Assembly: GCA_964019695.1 (NCBI GenBank)
Contig: CAXHUL010000503.1
Location: 620,001-684,000 of the forward strand
Direction: 5' to 3'
Length of the DNA: 64,000 bases
From: Loripinus fragilis
Taxonomy: Eukaryota; Mollusca; Bivalvia; Lucinida; Lucinidae
In this document: piece after piece, positions 12,337 through 23,924 of the stretch
How positions within the stretch are numbered: position 1 is the first letter of the stretch
Layout of the letters: the number at the start of each line of letters is the position of its first letter
Position numbers and translations under genes: made by a program
The notes under the pieces: generated by a model
What the model saw: only the letters and a program-made list of their open reading frames with translations
Told to the model about the DNA's origin: nothing
Databases searched by the model: none

Positions 12337-14720
12337 AATTCCTGCATCCACTGTCCGCTAATTTTCTGTGTCTGCTGTCTGTTAGAGTCTCCTGCAAAGG
12401 GCTCAATTCCTGCATCCACTGTCCGCTAATTTTCTGTGTCTGCTTTCTGTTAGAGTCTCCTGCAAGGGGCTCAATTCCTGCATCCACTGTCCGCTAATTT
12501 TCCGTGTCTGCTGTCTGTTAGAGTCTCCTGCAAGGGGCTCAATTCCTGCATCCACTGTCCGCTAATTTTCCGTGTCTGCTGTCTGTTAGAGTCTCCTGCA
12601 AGGGGCTCAATTCCTGCATCCACTGTCCGCTAATTTTCCGTGTCTGCTGTCTGTTAGAGTCTCCTGCAAGGGGCTCAATTCCTGCATCCACTGTCCGCTA
12701 ATTTTCCGTGTCTGCTGTCTGTTAGAGTCTCCTGCAAGGGGCTCAATTCCTGCATCCACTGTCCGCTAATTTTCCGTGTCTGCTTTCTGTTAAAGTCTCC
12801 TGCAAGGGGCTCAATTCCTGCATCCACTGTCCGCTAATTTTCCGTGTCTGCTGTCTGTTAGAGACTCCTGCAAGGGGCTCAATTCCTGCATCCACTGTCC
12901 GCTAATTTTCCGTGTCTGCTGTGTGTTAGAGTCTCCTGCAAGGGGCTCAATTCCTGCATCCACTGTCCGCTCATTTTCCGTGTCTGCTGTCTGTTAGAGT
13001 CTCCTGCAAGGGGCTCAATTCCTGCATCCACTGTCCGCTAATTTTCCGTGTCTGCTGTCTGTTAGAGTCTCCTGCAAGGGGCTCAATTCCTGCATCCACT
13101 GTCCGCTAATATTCCGTGTCTGCTGTCTGTTAGAGTCTCCTGCAAGGGGCTCAATTCCTGCTTCCTCTGTCCGCTAATTTTCCGTGTCTGCTGTCTGTTA
13201 GAGTCTCCTGCAAGGGGCTCAATTCCTGCATCCACTGTCCGCTAATTTTCCGTGTCTGCTGTCTGTTAGAGTTTCCTGCAAGGGGCTCAATTCCTGCATC
13301 CACTGTCCGCTAATTTTCCGTGTCTGCTGTCTGTTATAGTCTCCTGCAAGAGGGTCAATTCCTGCATCCACTGTCCGCTAATTTTCCGTGTCTGCTGTCT
13401 GTTAGAGTCTCCTGCAAGGGGCTCAATTCCTGCATCCACTGTCCGCTAATTTTCCGTGTCTGCTGTCTGTTAGAGTCTCCTGCAAGGGGCTCAATTCCTG
13501 CATCCACTGTCCGCTAATTTTCCGTGTCTGCTGTCTGCTAGAGTCTCCTGCAAGGGGCTCAATTCCTGCATCCACTGTTTGCTAATTTTCCGTGTCTGCT
13601 GTCTGTTAGAGTCTCCTGCAAGGGGCTCAATTCCTGCATCCACTGTCCGCTAATTTTCCGTGTCTGCTGTCTGCTAGAGTCTCCTGCAAGGGGCTCAATT
13701 CCTGCATCCACTGTCCGCTAATTTTCCGTGTCTGCTGTCTGTTAGAGTCTCCTGCAAGAGGCTCAATTCCTGCATCCACTGTCCGCTAATTTTCCGTGTC
13801 TGCTGTCTGTTAGAGTCTCCTGCAAGAGGCTCAATTCCTGCATCCACTGTCCGCTAATTTTCCGTGTCTGCTGTCTGTTAGAGTCTCCTGCAAGGGGCTC
13901 AATTCCTGCATCCACTGTCCGCTAATTTTCCGTGTCAGCTGTCTGTTAGAGTCTCCTGCAAGTTTCTCAATTCCTGCATCCACTGTCCGCTAATTTTCCG
14001 TGTCTGCTGTCTGTTTGTGTCTCCTGCAAGGGGCTCAATTCCTGCATCCACTGTCTGCTAATTTTCCGTGTCTGCTGTCTGTTAGAGTCTCCTGCAAGAG
14101 GCTCAATTCCTGCATCCACTGTCAGCTAATTTTCCGTGTCTGCTGTCTGTTAGAGTCTCCTGCAAGGGGCTCAATTCCTGCATCCACTGTCCGCTAATTT
14201 TCTGTGTCTGCTGTCTGTTAGAGTCTCCAGCAAGGGGCTCAATTCCTGCATCCACTGTCCGCTAATTTTCCGTGTCTGCTGTCTGTTAGAGTCTCCTGCA
14301 AGGGGCTCAATTCCTGCATCCACTGTCCGCTAATTTTCCGTGTCTGCTGTCTGTTAGAGTCTCCTGCAAGGGGCTCAATTCCTGCATCCACTGTCCGCTA
14401 ATTTTCCGTGTCTGCTGTGTGTTAGAGTCTCCTGCAAGGGGCTCAATTCCTGCATCCACTGTCCGCTAATTTTCCGTGTCTGCTGTCTGTTAGAGTCTCC
14501 TGCAAGAGGCTCAATTCCTGCATCCACTGTCCGCTAATTTTCCGTGTCTGCTGTCTGTTAGAGTCTCCTGCAAGGGGCTCAATTCCTGCATCCACTGTCC
14601 GCTAATTTTCGGTGTCTGCTGTCTGTTAGAGTCTCCTGCAAAAGGCTCAATTCCTGCATCCACTGTCCGCTAATTTTCTGTGTCTGCTGTCTGCTAGAGT
14701 TTCCTGCAAGAAGCTCTCAG
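12337..14720. repeat. 68-bp minisatellite, about 35 copies
   Basis: AATTCCTGCATCCACTGTCC recurs every 68 bp from 12337 (12337, 12405, 12473, 12541 and onward) to about 14720. Copies differ only by scattered substitutions, such as CTGTTAGAG versus CTGCTAGAG and AGGGGC versus AGAGGC. The unit is not a multiple of three, so the frame rotates and gives spurious 65-codon ORFs at 13320 and 14000. The GC content is clearly higher than in the AT-rich satellite to the left. The array begins directly after the last decayed satellite submonomers. Confidence 0.96.
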
Positions 14721-15770
14721 CTATCATTTCACTCCGTTTAGAGCCTAGTCCCTGACCCTCAATGGATGCTAAGAAGCTTTAAATAGAGTATACAAGTCAG
14801 CTCTGTATACTTCTGGGTGAAATGAAAGTGTTTTTCGTGTCTGATTATAAAAGCAAACCAACACTTGCTGGTTGCATGTTGCTGTTATTATCAGACATTA
14901 CAAAACCTGGCAACAAGGAGTCGGTTGGCATCCGATGATACCCCTGCCTCAGAGCAGCCAATACGGTTTCGACCGGGGGACCAGGTGCCTTGTAATTAAA
15001 ACTGAATTCAGTCCAACTTCAATGGCTCGAACTCGTCGGTTCGAGTTCGACCCATCAATAGGTTTGATCAATACCTGGTCTGACAATTTTCAAGGGAGAT
15101 ACCTACTATATGTTTACCATTCACACCACGCTTTTATCGATTAAAGCTGCTAGTGCACGTGCCATCTGTCATTTATGTCAATTTACCCCTTTGCACACTA
15201 GAGTTAAAATTATAAGCGACGGTTGTTTGCAATTACGCATCTGCGGATAGTAAATGCTGATCAATGCATTTGCTATCCCACCAGCTATCACGATTTAGTT
15301 GTCTGGTTTGTTGTTTTGTGTGCGATGACATACAAAATCGCCTGGATGTTTAAAACAAAGACGCAGATCAGACTGTATAGGTCAATTTTGACTGAGATGG
15401 ATCAAAGATCAGACGAGTCTACTTAGGAGCACAAGAAAGGTAAATAAGATTGTAACGGTTATTTCTCACCTAATACTTACTGCTCGTACTATCGACGTAA
15501 CAAACTTTCCAACAAATATGTAACCACATGACCAATACAACAACTACATGCTTAGTGGAGCGGTCAACGTCTTGAATTGCAAATATTCCCAGGAATGTTG
15601 CAACGTAAGAATCCCAGAGTCCCAAGTACCTTTTTTTCATTAACATATTTTTTTGAGGGGGAGGGGGTAGGAATGGTAAATCTACTACCTTTGGGTATCA
15701 GTGAAATGACAATAAATTTTTTTAGTACATTGTAATTTAATTGTAGAAAAATTAATTGTATCTGATATTT
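14721..15770. other. Gene-free stretch between minisatellite and SINE fragment
   Basis: Two open frames (14872-15144, 90 codons; 15223-15426, 67 codons) lack domains, splice context or repetition, and I do not regard them as genes. The sequence GGTTCGAGTTCGACCC at about 15039-15054 resembles a tRNA T-arm, but no paired A box or acceptor stem is visible. I see no other feature. Confidence 0.5.
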
Positions 15771-15866
15771 TGTTTGTTTTGTATGATTCGATTCTTTACG
15801 TCCCATCAACAATCTTTCAGTTAAACAGGGACTGATCTTCCTGGATTGAACCAGTACTAAGCTAGG
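15771..15866 (-). mobile_element. 5'-truncated copy of the tRNA-derived SINE
   Basis: Read on the minus strand this is the body and tail of the SINE seen at 5478-5681: 'CTAGTACTGG...CAGG', 'CTTTAAC...CAACAATC' type sequence and the 'GACGTAAAGAATC' tail region. The tRNA-like head is missing on the right side, as expected for incomplete reverse transcription. No clean target duplication was found. The region to about 16345 is AT-rich with no feature that I can support. Confidence 0.8.
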
Positions 15867-16345
15867 ATAATATCGTATATTTTAATAAATTATGAAATAA
15901 AGTATATACCATGATAAAAATATATTGTTATTTATTGAGGAATAAATATAGTTTATATGATACTTGTAACTATTCTGCAGCCCTAGGTACTAGGGTGTGC
16001 ATTTGATATTCTGTCTCTTTGACAAATTGTTATTTATAGAATTTATGCATCATCAGCTGTCCCAGACAAAATCTGGGCTCAGTTGTCATTTTTCTTGCTA
16101 GCTGTTTGCAGGACTGCATTTGGATACCCACCACCAACTCCTTTCTCCACCTTGTTCAACATTTGGAAAGAAACAACCCAGAATATAGTTAGGAAATTGT
16201 AATTTACACTACTGGCACCTCCAGTAGTTTGAATTTACATTTTGATTTCAATGTAAATCTAGGGGGAATTTAATTTCTATCTGAAATTACTTTATTTCCT
16301 CCACATTGCAGGATCCGAATCATGCACTGACCTGCCTGCTTGTAC

Positions 16346-16655
16346 TTACACCCTTTAAGCCTTCAAGCTGTCTGTTTGATTAACCTGTTTCAGTTAGGGG
16401 TCCGCAGACACAATTGGCTGGACCAAGTCCAACACAGACCAGCTCCTGTGCGGCACAGACAGTCAACCACCCTGACTTGCAGGCTCATACTCTGACATAC
16501 TTAAACCCTTTAAGCCTTCAAGCTGTCTGTCTGATTAACCTGTTTCAGTTAGGGGTCCGCAGACACAATTGGCTGGACCAAGTTCAACACAGACCAGCTC
16601 ATGTGCGGCACGGACAGTCCACCACCCTGACTTGCAGGCTCATACTCTGACATAG
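16346..16655. repeat. 155-bp direct duplication
   Basis: Two tandem copies start at about 16346 and 16501. Landmarks such as CCCTTTAAGCCTTCAAGCTG (16351 and 16506) and 'CATACTCTGACATA' (16486 and 16641) are each 155 bp apart. They differ at only a few positions, so the duplication is recent. It is richer in GC than its surroundings. An open frame of 78 codons spans the junction but has no recognisable product. Confidence 0.9.
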
Positions 16656-16938
16656 TGCTCCACTAGATGCTAGGGCAGACCCAGCCTGGCGACCTTGATG
16701 ACTCTAACTGTATCAGTCAGCTATCTCTTCAGATATTCGTGGCTATGCAGGTCCACCATGTGCAGGGTCAAAGTCAGCTGGAATCGGTTCTTCATGGCCA
16801 AAGTTATGTTGTAATAGAATGATGTTAGTTTAATAAATGTAGAATCTGACCAGCGTTTTATCTTGAATTAAATCATATAAACAATAGAAAGAGCTGAAAT
16901 GAGCACGCACGCATACACTTGTATTGAAAGAATAAAAA

Positions 16939-17036
16939 GGCCCGACCGAGACTCGAACTCGCATTAAAGAAAAGAAATACTTGTACATTATTAGACTAAC
17001 ATTAATGTACTATTGCTTACCTATGGAGCTACAGAG
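16939..17036 (-). repeat. tRNA-like sequence, probably a SINE head or tRNA pseudogene
   Basis: The minus strand reads TGTAGCTCCATAGGTAAGCA (A-box-like, about 17014-17033) and then GAGTTCGAGTCTCGG (B box, 16950-16958), directly followed by a T-run that could stop RNA polymerase III. About 50 extra bases separate the two boxes, and the 5' flank does not pair with the 3' GGTCGGGCC segment, so no proper acceptor stem forms. It could be a SINE fragment or a decayed tRNA with an insertion. I do not call a functional tRNA. Confidence 0.45.
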
Positions 17037-18105
17037 AAAGTTGAGTAAACAGTTGAAAGTTACCTATATAATTATGATAATGTTTGATGGAACTCCTATG
17101 ATACCGCTTTATAACGTTTTCTACCTGTTTCCCCTTTCACGTGCTGTAAATTCGAATCGTCTGATCTTTGATCCGTCTGAGTTGAAATTCACCAATACAC
17201 CACCACAGTCTGATGCCCATCTGAATCTAGTCAGCACACAGTGTTGGGGACACTATGGGCCCGCCAGTGAAACGTCATTCGAATGTTGTTGCGCTGGCGG
17301 GCTGATCATGGCCGCTTTTAGATGTTAAGCAGGAAATAAGAACATATGCCCCAGGCCCTGGAAGGGTTTTTAGGGATACAGGGATAGTGGCCAAAAACTT
17401 AGAGAGATATGGGATTTTTTTGTAAATATTTCAATTTCCGTAGTCTGATACGGATGCACAACTTTGTGGCTACAGGTTTTGACGTATCAACCAAGGAATA
17501 GATAGGAAGGGAGCCTTTTGATGGCATGAGCGCTATGGTCTGTTACGGTCTAATACGTAACACCACGGTTAAATACAGGAACTACACGGTTCAATACGGA
17601 AAGACACATCTTATGGCGTGTGCACTACGGATGAAGAACAGTTTGCTACGGTGCAAGTAAGGGCTAGCACAGATAAGAAGTGTCTTAAACATATTGATAC
17701 GAACCGCCACCAAGCAACACAGACCTATCATTATAACCAATTCGTACATACAAAAACTGCCTCTGGGTTTAGATTTCAGGGGAGTGATCCAGGACAACAT
17801 GACCTCTTGTTTTAGAACTTTACTGAAAGTAAAATGTTAGTTTGCAACGACAAAATTTGGTTATTTTCAGAAGGAATTGGTAATCTTGACAAATTGTGTT
17901 AAGAGATGGTTGTGTTTATTCACTGTCAGATGTAGTAAACGGATAAGAACCTGATCAGACTGCATCATATAATCAGTTTGAGCGGGGTCTAAACCGCTCC
18001 ATTTCCGTCACAAATACAATGTAGTATTGATTCAGGGAGGGGGTTATTTTGTAGAGTTTTCTTGCTACATAGGCTTGGCACCAGCTACTGTTTACCCTAA
18101 AAGAA

Positions 18106-18165
18106 TATCAAAGTAAGAAAGGAGGCAAAGATCAGGAAACGATACAATAAGGCATACCCAAAACA
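18106..18165 (+). repeat. Dispersed fragment related to the 1038-bp repeat
   Basis: 'AAAGTAAGAAAGGAGGCAAA' followed by GATCAGGAAACGATACAATA matches the 3243-3300 part of the 1038-bp tandem repeat with a few substitutions. The same family therefore exists outside the satellite. The rest of 17040-18670 is AT-rich and gene-free. ORFs at 16981 and 17591/17618 have no recognisable domain. Confidence 0.7.
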
Positions 18166-18677
18166 TATTTGAAATTTAAGCATATCCTTAAAGATTTTCC
18201 AATTCAGAATATTTAATTAAATAAGACCTTAATATGACTCACAAAAATGCGGCGACCTACAAAATTATCCATACAAAAAAATTCACACACCCAAAAAACT
18301 CTGAAAAGCTCCAAAAATATCGCAATTCAAAATTTCTCATATTTCTAAAAGGTCTACTATCAGGGTGTAAACTATGTCTACAATTAGTTGTCAGGTAACA
18401 ATCGCCAAACGAGACATTTCATCGATGTGCATGTATGTGTGGATGTGGGCACGTGTGTGTTTTCATTTACCTATAATTCGAATGGCTATTTAATGTTTAC
18501 ATTGTCATACGAAGTGCGATCTTTGTCTATCTCTCAGTATTTCTATATAGACTACGCTTAGGGCGTAAACTGCTTTCAATGGATTTCCCTTTTTACCAAT
18601 GGTCCAGATGTTCACATATCACGCAGTCAACGTGACATGTGGTTTTCTTATTTCCAGGCCAAAAGTGCAGTAATCAA

Positions 18678-19022
18678 CAGGGTTCCCACAAGCTCTGGAA
18701 ATCATGGAAAACCTCGAAAATCACTAAAAAAAAGTTCCATGCATGGAAAAAACATTGGATTTGAAAAAACCTGAGTAATCATGGAAAAATCATGGAATTT
18801 TGTGAAATAATATGACAAAACCTACTGGTGGCTACTGGTGGTTTCAAGTTTTAATAATTTCAAAATACATGCATGGTCTACATTCCACATTTATGCTCAG
18901 CGTGGTGAAGCTGCTGCTAAAAGGGTAGGTTGGAGTCTGTGCATTAAATAGTCATGGAAATTACATTGTTGATCATGGAAAAATCATGGAATTGTGTTTC
19001 TTAATTTCTGTGGGAAACCCTG
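18678..19022. mobile_element. 345-bp non-autonomous DNA transposon with TIRs and 6-bp TSD
   Basis: Ends are inverted: CAGGGTTCCCACA at 18678 and its complement TGTGGGAAACCCTG at 19009-19022, with one base of length difference. Flanking AATCAA at 18672-18677 and 19023-19028 gives a perfect 6-bp target duplication. The interior is built from repeated ATCATGGAAAAATCATGG phrases. A 6-bp duplication would suit superfamilies such as IS3EU, but family assignment is inference. There is no transposase. Confidence 0.85.
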
Positions 19023-19204
19023 AATCAAACCCTTTGAGATGTATTGATATTATTTTTGGTAAGAAGAATGAAATCATGAAATGTGGAATTTGTGTGGTTA
19101 ACCCTTTGAGTGCTTATCACAACAAAAGTCGTTTGCCTATGTCATCTGCTGAAATCTTTAAGAAGTTTTATGGCATACAGTGTATTTCCAAATCAGACGG
19201 CTCC

Positions 19205-20158
19205 TGTATGAAGAGAAACATCATATGATAAAGTCATATACCTGGTATAAGAGAAACATCATATGATAAAGTCATATACCTGGTATAAGAGAAACATCAT
19301 ATGATAAAGTCATATACCTGGTATAAGAGAAAAATCATATGATAAAGTCATATACCTGGTATAAGAAAAACATCATATGATTAAGTATAATATACCAGGT
19401 TTAAGAGAAACATCATACCAGGCATATTACTTTATCATATGATGTTTCCCTTATACCAGGTATATGACTTTATCATATGATGTTTCTCTTATACCAGGTA
19501 TATTACTTTATCATATGATGTTTCTCTTATACCAGGTATATGACTTTATCGTATGATGTTTTTCTTATACCAGTATATTACTTTATCATATGATGTTTCC
19601 CTTATACCAGGTATATGACTTTATCATATGATGTTTCTCTTATACCAGGTATATTACTTTATCATATGATGTTTCTCTTATACCAGGTATATGACTTTAT
19701 CGTATGATGTTTTTCTTATACCAGTATATTACTTTATCATATGATGTTTCCCTTATACCAGGTATATGACTTTATCATATGATGTTTCTCTTATACCAGG
19801 TATATTACTTTATCATATGATGTTTCCCTTATACCAGGTATATGACTTTATCATATGATGTTTCTCTTATACCAGGTATATTACTTTATCATATGATGTT
19901 TCTCTTATACCAGGTATATGACTTTATCGTATGATGTTTCTCTTATACCAGGTATATTACTTTATCATATGATGCTTCTCTTATACCAGGTATATTACAT
20001 GATTTTTCTCTTATACCAGGTATATTACATGATGATTCTCTTATACCAGGTATATTACATGATGTTTCTCTTATACCAGGTATATTACTTTATCATATGA
20101 TGTTTCTCTTATACCAGGTATATTACTTTATCATATGATGTTTCTCTTATACCAGTTA
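19205..20158. repeat. 38-bp satellite with an internal orientation switch
   Basis: The monomer reads GATGTTTCTCTTATACCAGG plus TATATTACTTTATCATAT (38 bp). From about 19205 to 19395 four to five copies read in the reverse orientation. After a short disordered junction (19390-19435), about nineteen copies read forward to 20158. The array is therefore a large inverted repeat able to fold over ~190 bp per arm. Two variants, TATATGACTTT and TATATTACTTT, alternate over part of the array. One forward copy and a partial one reappear at about 20726-20790, after an insertion. Confidence 0.93.
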
Positions 20159-20168
20159 TTTACACATT

Positions 20169-20271
20169 ATTACTTTAGTAACTTGATCTGATGGGTTTGG
20201 ATCACGTCGATTGGCTGCGCCAGGAACGATCGGATCACACCAGACACATCAGATCAAGTTACTAAAGTAAT
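20169..20271. repeat. Perfect 25-bp inverted repeat forming a 103-bp hairpin
   Basis: The left arm 20169-20193 (ATTACTTTAGTAACTTGATC plus TGATG) is the exact reverse complement of 20247-20271. The 53-bp loop contains a second, imperfect pair (GGATCACGTCG and CGATCGGATCACACC). It lies just inside the point where the 38-bp satellite is interrupted and may be one end of the inserted segment 20159-20725. Confidence 0.85.
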
Positions 20272-20725
20272 GATGATTTATTATATACCTACATAAAAGC
20301 AACAAAACTCCTCAGTTTTAGCAATAAACTCAACAAAAGTGTGAAATTGACACAGTTTGATGCGACGTTGGCAGCAAATAACGTCGCGCCAAATTTGGAT
20401 GACGTCACTTTGTGCAAATAACGTCTCGCCCAATTTTTGATGACAGCACATTGTGAAAACAAGTTACAGCAGAATAAAATGCATTTATCGTGTTTAATTC
20501 CTTTTCTTACACAAAAAAAACACATCATTTTAGCAATTAATATTGTTATCGTTCAGATTGCCACTTCGAGTTCACCGTCAGGTGCTGGGTTTTATGTGAT
20601 GAGATGGGTAAAAAATAGAAGATGGTGATACGGAAAAATATCACGCTAGTAGCGTGATACAAGATTTTGTATTTTCCAGTTGGAAAATGGGTTGTATCAG
20701 GTGTATTTCATAGCAGGTATATAAT
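20272..20725. other. Insertion interior within the 38-bp satellite
   Basis: The satellite stops at about 20158 and resumes at about 20726, so this ~570-bp segment looks like an insertion. It holds a perfect palindrome, TATCACGCTAGTAGCGTGATA-type, at 20639-20659, followed by a paired TTTTCCAGTTGGAAAA palindrome. Opposed ORFs at 20289-20528 and 20437-20628 have no recognisable product. I could not identify a target duplication. Confidence 0.5.
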
Positions 20726-20790
20726 AAATTACTTTATCATATGATGTTTCTCTTATACCAGGTATATTACCTTATCATATGATGTATTTC

Positions 20791-22421
20791 TTATTCCCTT
20801 GATGATGTCATTTCATATTTAGTGTTACAGGAACAGGTAATGTCATAACGGCGTCTATTACAACAATGCAAATTTGCATTGAAATAAATAAATCTTGAAG
20901 GCGATAAAACAGCAGTTAAAGGTCATTTAAAGGTCATTTTATACACAGAATCTTACACTCCTTTAATGAATTTCATATGAAATGATCACTTGAGTAAGAT
21001 CCTCTATATATCACTGCAAGGATCTGTTAGTCTTCATCTTAACTCATCATATACAGGAGCTTGCCATTAGAGTGTAAAAAAAATGAAATTCCATTATTCT
21101 TATTCGATTCTAATGAAAACAGTTGGGATCTAAAGGATTTTTACTTCCACAATTTCATATCAATTTTGCACTTAGTGTATTTGAGACATAAAAGTAATGC
21201 AATTTAAGCAGAAACTGGGCACACCCTCAACATTAATTGCAACTATCTTGCCATGAAGTAATAGAATAATATACTTAAGGACTTTGAAAACGCACCACCC
21301 AGATTAAATCCTTTATTTCACAAAGACTTAGAATGGCAGGGAGATAATTGCTATTGTATATCATAGTCTGACCAGCTTGTAATGTGTCTTAGAAAATTCA
21401 TGGTTGTAAATTAACTTTAAAATATTGAAAAAATATCCGTTTTAAGACAGGGGTGGTCGATTTTGAAGGACACCAATTCAGCTGCACGATAACATGCGTT
21501 CGTTTTGATTCCTGACTCAACAGATTTGTGCCTTCTGGGCTTCTTTCATGATTGCAAATTCATCATTGAACAATTCGAAATGAAATCACAGTACGGTATG
21601 TTCAAATTTACATCCCTTTAAATATACCAACATACCCCATGCACCCACCCTGGAAACTATAGTCTAGTAATAAAATTCAACATCTTAGGCCTTTCAAAGT
21701 TTTAATTTTTTACATCCAGTTTTATTGGAAGAGGCTAAGAGCATACACAAATGACAGATTATGCATACATTACGCTTGTATCATGTGTCTTTTGAATTGT
21801 GCAAGTGACATTATTTTTAAGACGTTCTTGATCACATGACAGCATATCTCCTGCCATGATTTACATCAAAACCTCTTCCTTACATGATTGTCATTGTATG
21901 TAGTCAATATCAGTAATGAAAGCGTGCATAAAGGTAACTTATGGAGATGTTTCTAAAAAAGCTGTAAATTGGTGTTCAAATTTGACGTTTATTCTCGAAA
22001 TATTGAAGTTATCAATTATATTTGATTAGAAAAAGTCTATGAACTGAGTTGCTGATATGGTATCATACATGCCACAGTTTAAACACAAACATAATCAAAA
22101 AGCTTCGACTGATTGTGCAGAAAGGTGCTATATGCTATATGTACCCATGTGACATCATCAGCAGCGTCGCGTGATAGTGCAGTCAAATTAACGACTGATT
22201 CATACCAATTCTGGGTTGCACATTAAAATCTGCGAGTAACTTTTCAATGGCATGTATGGTTTGCAAGAAAAGTGCAAAAATATGGTGGTGCATTTTCAAA
22301 GTCCTCTAGTATAGTCTTGTAAAAATGAACGTTTTCAATGAACTGCAGGTAACTTACTTACAACTTGGTAAATTGAAAAAGAAATATGAAATACAATAAT
22401 CTTTATCTAGCTTTCCTATTA
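20791..22421. other. Gene-free AT-rich stretch
   Basis: No open frame of useful length, no tandem repeat and no RNA signal could be supported here. It ends at the left inverted repeat of the element at 22422. Confidence 0.5.
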
Positions 22422-22829
22422 TCACCGTCTATCATCGAAACCGGAAATAGCGTACCACTGAATCGAAAGTAGAGAAAAACGGCATGGTGGGCGGTGAGTT
22501 TTTACCTTTATTTGAGCTTTATTATTTGCTCCCGAGCAACCACTGACATCAAGATTAATTTCCAAGGGATTAATTTCAATGTTGTGTATCTTTATTGTAT
22601 TCTGTGTGTCAACACAGCTTTGTTTACACAAAGTTATCGCAGCTTGGTACTGGCTGGAAAGTGCTCACGCCGTAAAAACAGCCTTTGAACTAACGGTTAC
22701 ATGGTTTATCTTCGGGTAAGAAGTTAATTCCCTATGTCTATATGCAAAATGCACCATCCCAGTTTTATCTCTGGTCTTGGTTTGATTATTTTCAATTGGA
22801 ATCTAATGAAACGAAATAACTGTAGTATA

Positions 22830-22900
22830 CGGCGAATAGTTGTTGATGGCAAAACTAGTGTACTGCGATTAGTTAAAATCATGTACCGCGAATAGTGGCA
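22830..22900 (+). repeat. Subterminal motif cluster (left)
   Basis: Three copies of a ~14-bp motif occur: GTATACGGCGAATAGTTG, GTGTACTGCGATTAGTT and CATGTACCGCGAATAGTGG. The same motif, inverted, lies at 25785-25860. Such inverted subterminal clusters are common transposase-binding sites in TIR transposons, and that role is inferred here. Confidence 0.65.
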
Positions 22901-23010
22901 ACATTTAATGGGATTGACGCTTAATTCATGACTGACACTAGAAAAATAAATGAAACATTGTTTTTTTAGCATTGGAGTTCATTTCAATTAATATTTAAAC
23001 CATAAGTATT

Positions 23011-23195
23011 AAACGGGGGAAGCAGTTGCTTAGTGGAAGAGTGATTGACTCGAGATTGAGGGGCGCAGATTTGAGCCTCACCTCAGGCACTGTGTTGTTT
23101 TCCTGAGCAAGACACTTATCATCTGTCTAGTGCTGGTTTAACCTAAGAAGACCCATCCCGGCATGACTGAAAATTTGTTGACTGAGGCCTAAAGA
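23011..23195 (+). mobile_element. Diverged tRNA-derived SINE
   Basis: This has the same architecture as the 5478 copy: A-box-like TTGCTTAGTGGAAGAGTG, B-box-like GATTTGAGCC, then CTGAGCAAGACACTTATC and 'GTGCTGGTTTAACC', ending in an A-rich tail near 23210. Many substitutions make it older than the 5478 and 62189 copies. It sits inside the TIR-bounded element at 22422-26264. Confidence 0.82.
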
Positions 23196-23394
23196 CAAAG
23201 AAAAATACCCCCAGCACACAAGGCTAAATGGTTCACATGAGGGCTGTATCTGAGCGTACATAGAACCAAAATAGGGCACATATAACTGTTTACCATCACA
23301 TAAGCAGAATCACTACCGCTTGAGCCTTTGGGTGATCCCAAAAATAAAACCACAACCCTCTCCACCAGCACTGATTACTGTCAGAGAGACTGAC

Positions 23395-23560
23395 TAGAAA
23401 TTTGATATTTCACCTGTAGCCAGTTTAGCTATGATACTTTACAAAAAGCGAACAACAAAGGTGCTGATCAGACAAAGCAGAAGTGCAGGCTGGTCTGCAC
23501 CTTTGTTGTCCGCAACCCTCTGAAGACAGGTTTTCTGGCATTGAGGACCATATAACCGAT
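23395..23560 (-). mobile_element. Fragment of the 'gagaaaacctgtcttc' MITE family
   Basis: It contains the family's internal hairpin (GAACAACAAAGGTGCTGATC with AGGCTGGTCTGCACCTTTGT) and the end sequence GAAGACAGGTTTTCTGGCAT. The opposite terminus is degraded. A better-preserved copy is at 58371-58604. The block 23560-23640 that follows has short palindromes such as AACCCATATGGGTT but nothing more. Confidence 0.7.
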
Positions 23561-23924
23561 ATGTGTTGCCCATAATGACCCAAATGGGCCCCACATGTAA
23601 CCCATATGGGTTTTCCCACATGGGTCCATGTGCCACTGCTGCAAATACCTTATCAGTCCCATTTGGACTACTGGAGACACATATTATATCCCACTTTATT
23701 GAAAAAATGTGTGTCACTTGCAATTAATAGTCATTTTTAACCAGCGTATTATCAAGGCAATTCACGTGCTATTGATTCACGGCTTTTGGACTTAATGTAT
23801 ACACAGTTTGGGGACGTCACAAGAAGTGACCTCAGGAAAAGTGGGGCTATATTAGATTTGGGTTGTCTGTCATTCCATCATTATGTCTGTTATTCCGTCT
23901 ATCTGTCATCATTTCGTTTCCACT

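Noticed and set aside
12337..14720. Regular 68-bp spacing considered as a CRISPR-like array or a repeat protein
   Set aside because: There are no unique spacers: the whole 68 bp is repeated. The unit is not divisible by three, so no continuous repeat protein exists.
14872..15426. Two ORFs of 90 and 67 codons after the minisatellite
   Set aside because: No similarity to known domains, no splice context that I can support, and average composition.
19918..20100. 60-codon ORF of repeated LLYQVYYM units
   Set aside because: It is a chance frame through the 38-bp satellite, kept open only by local deletions of monomers.
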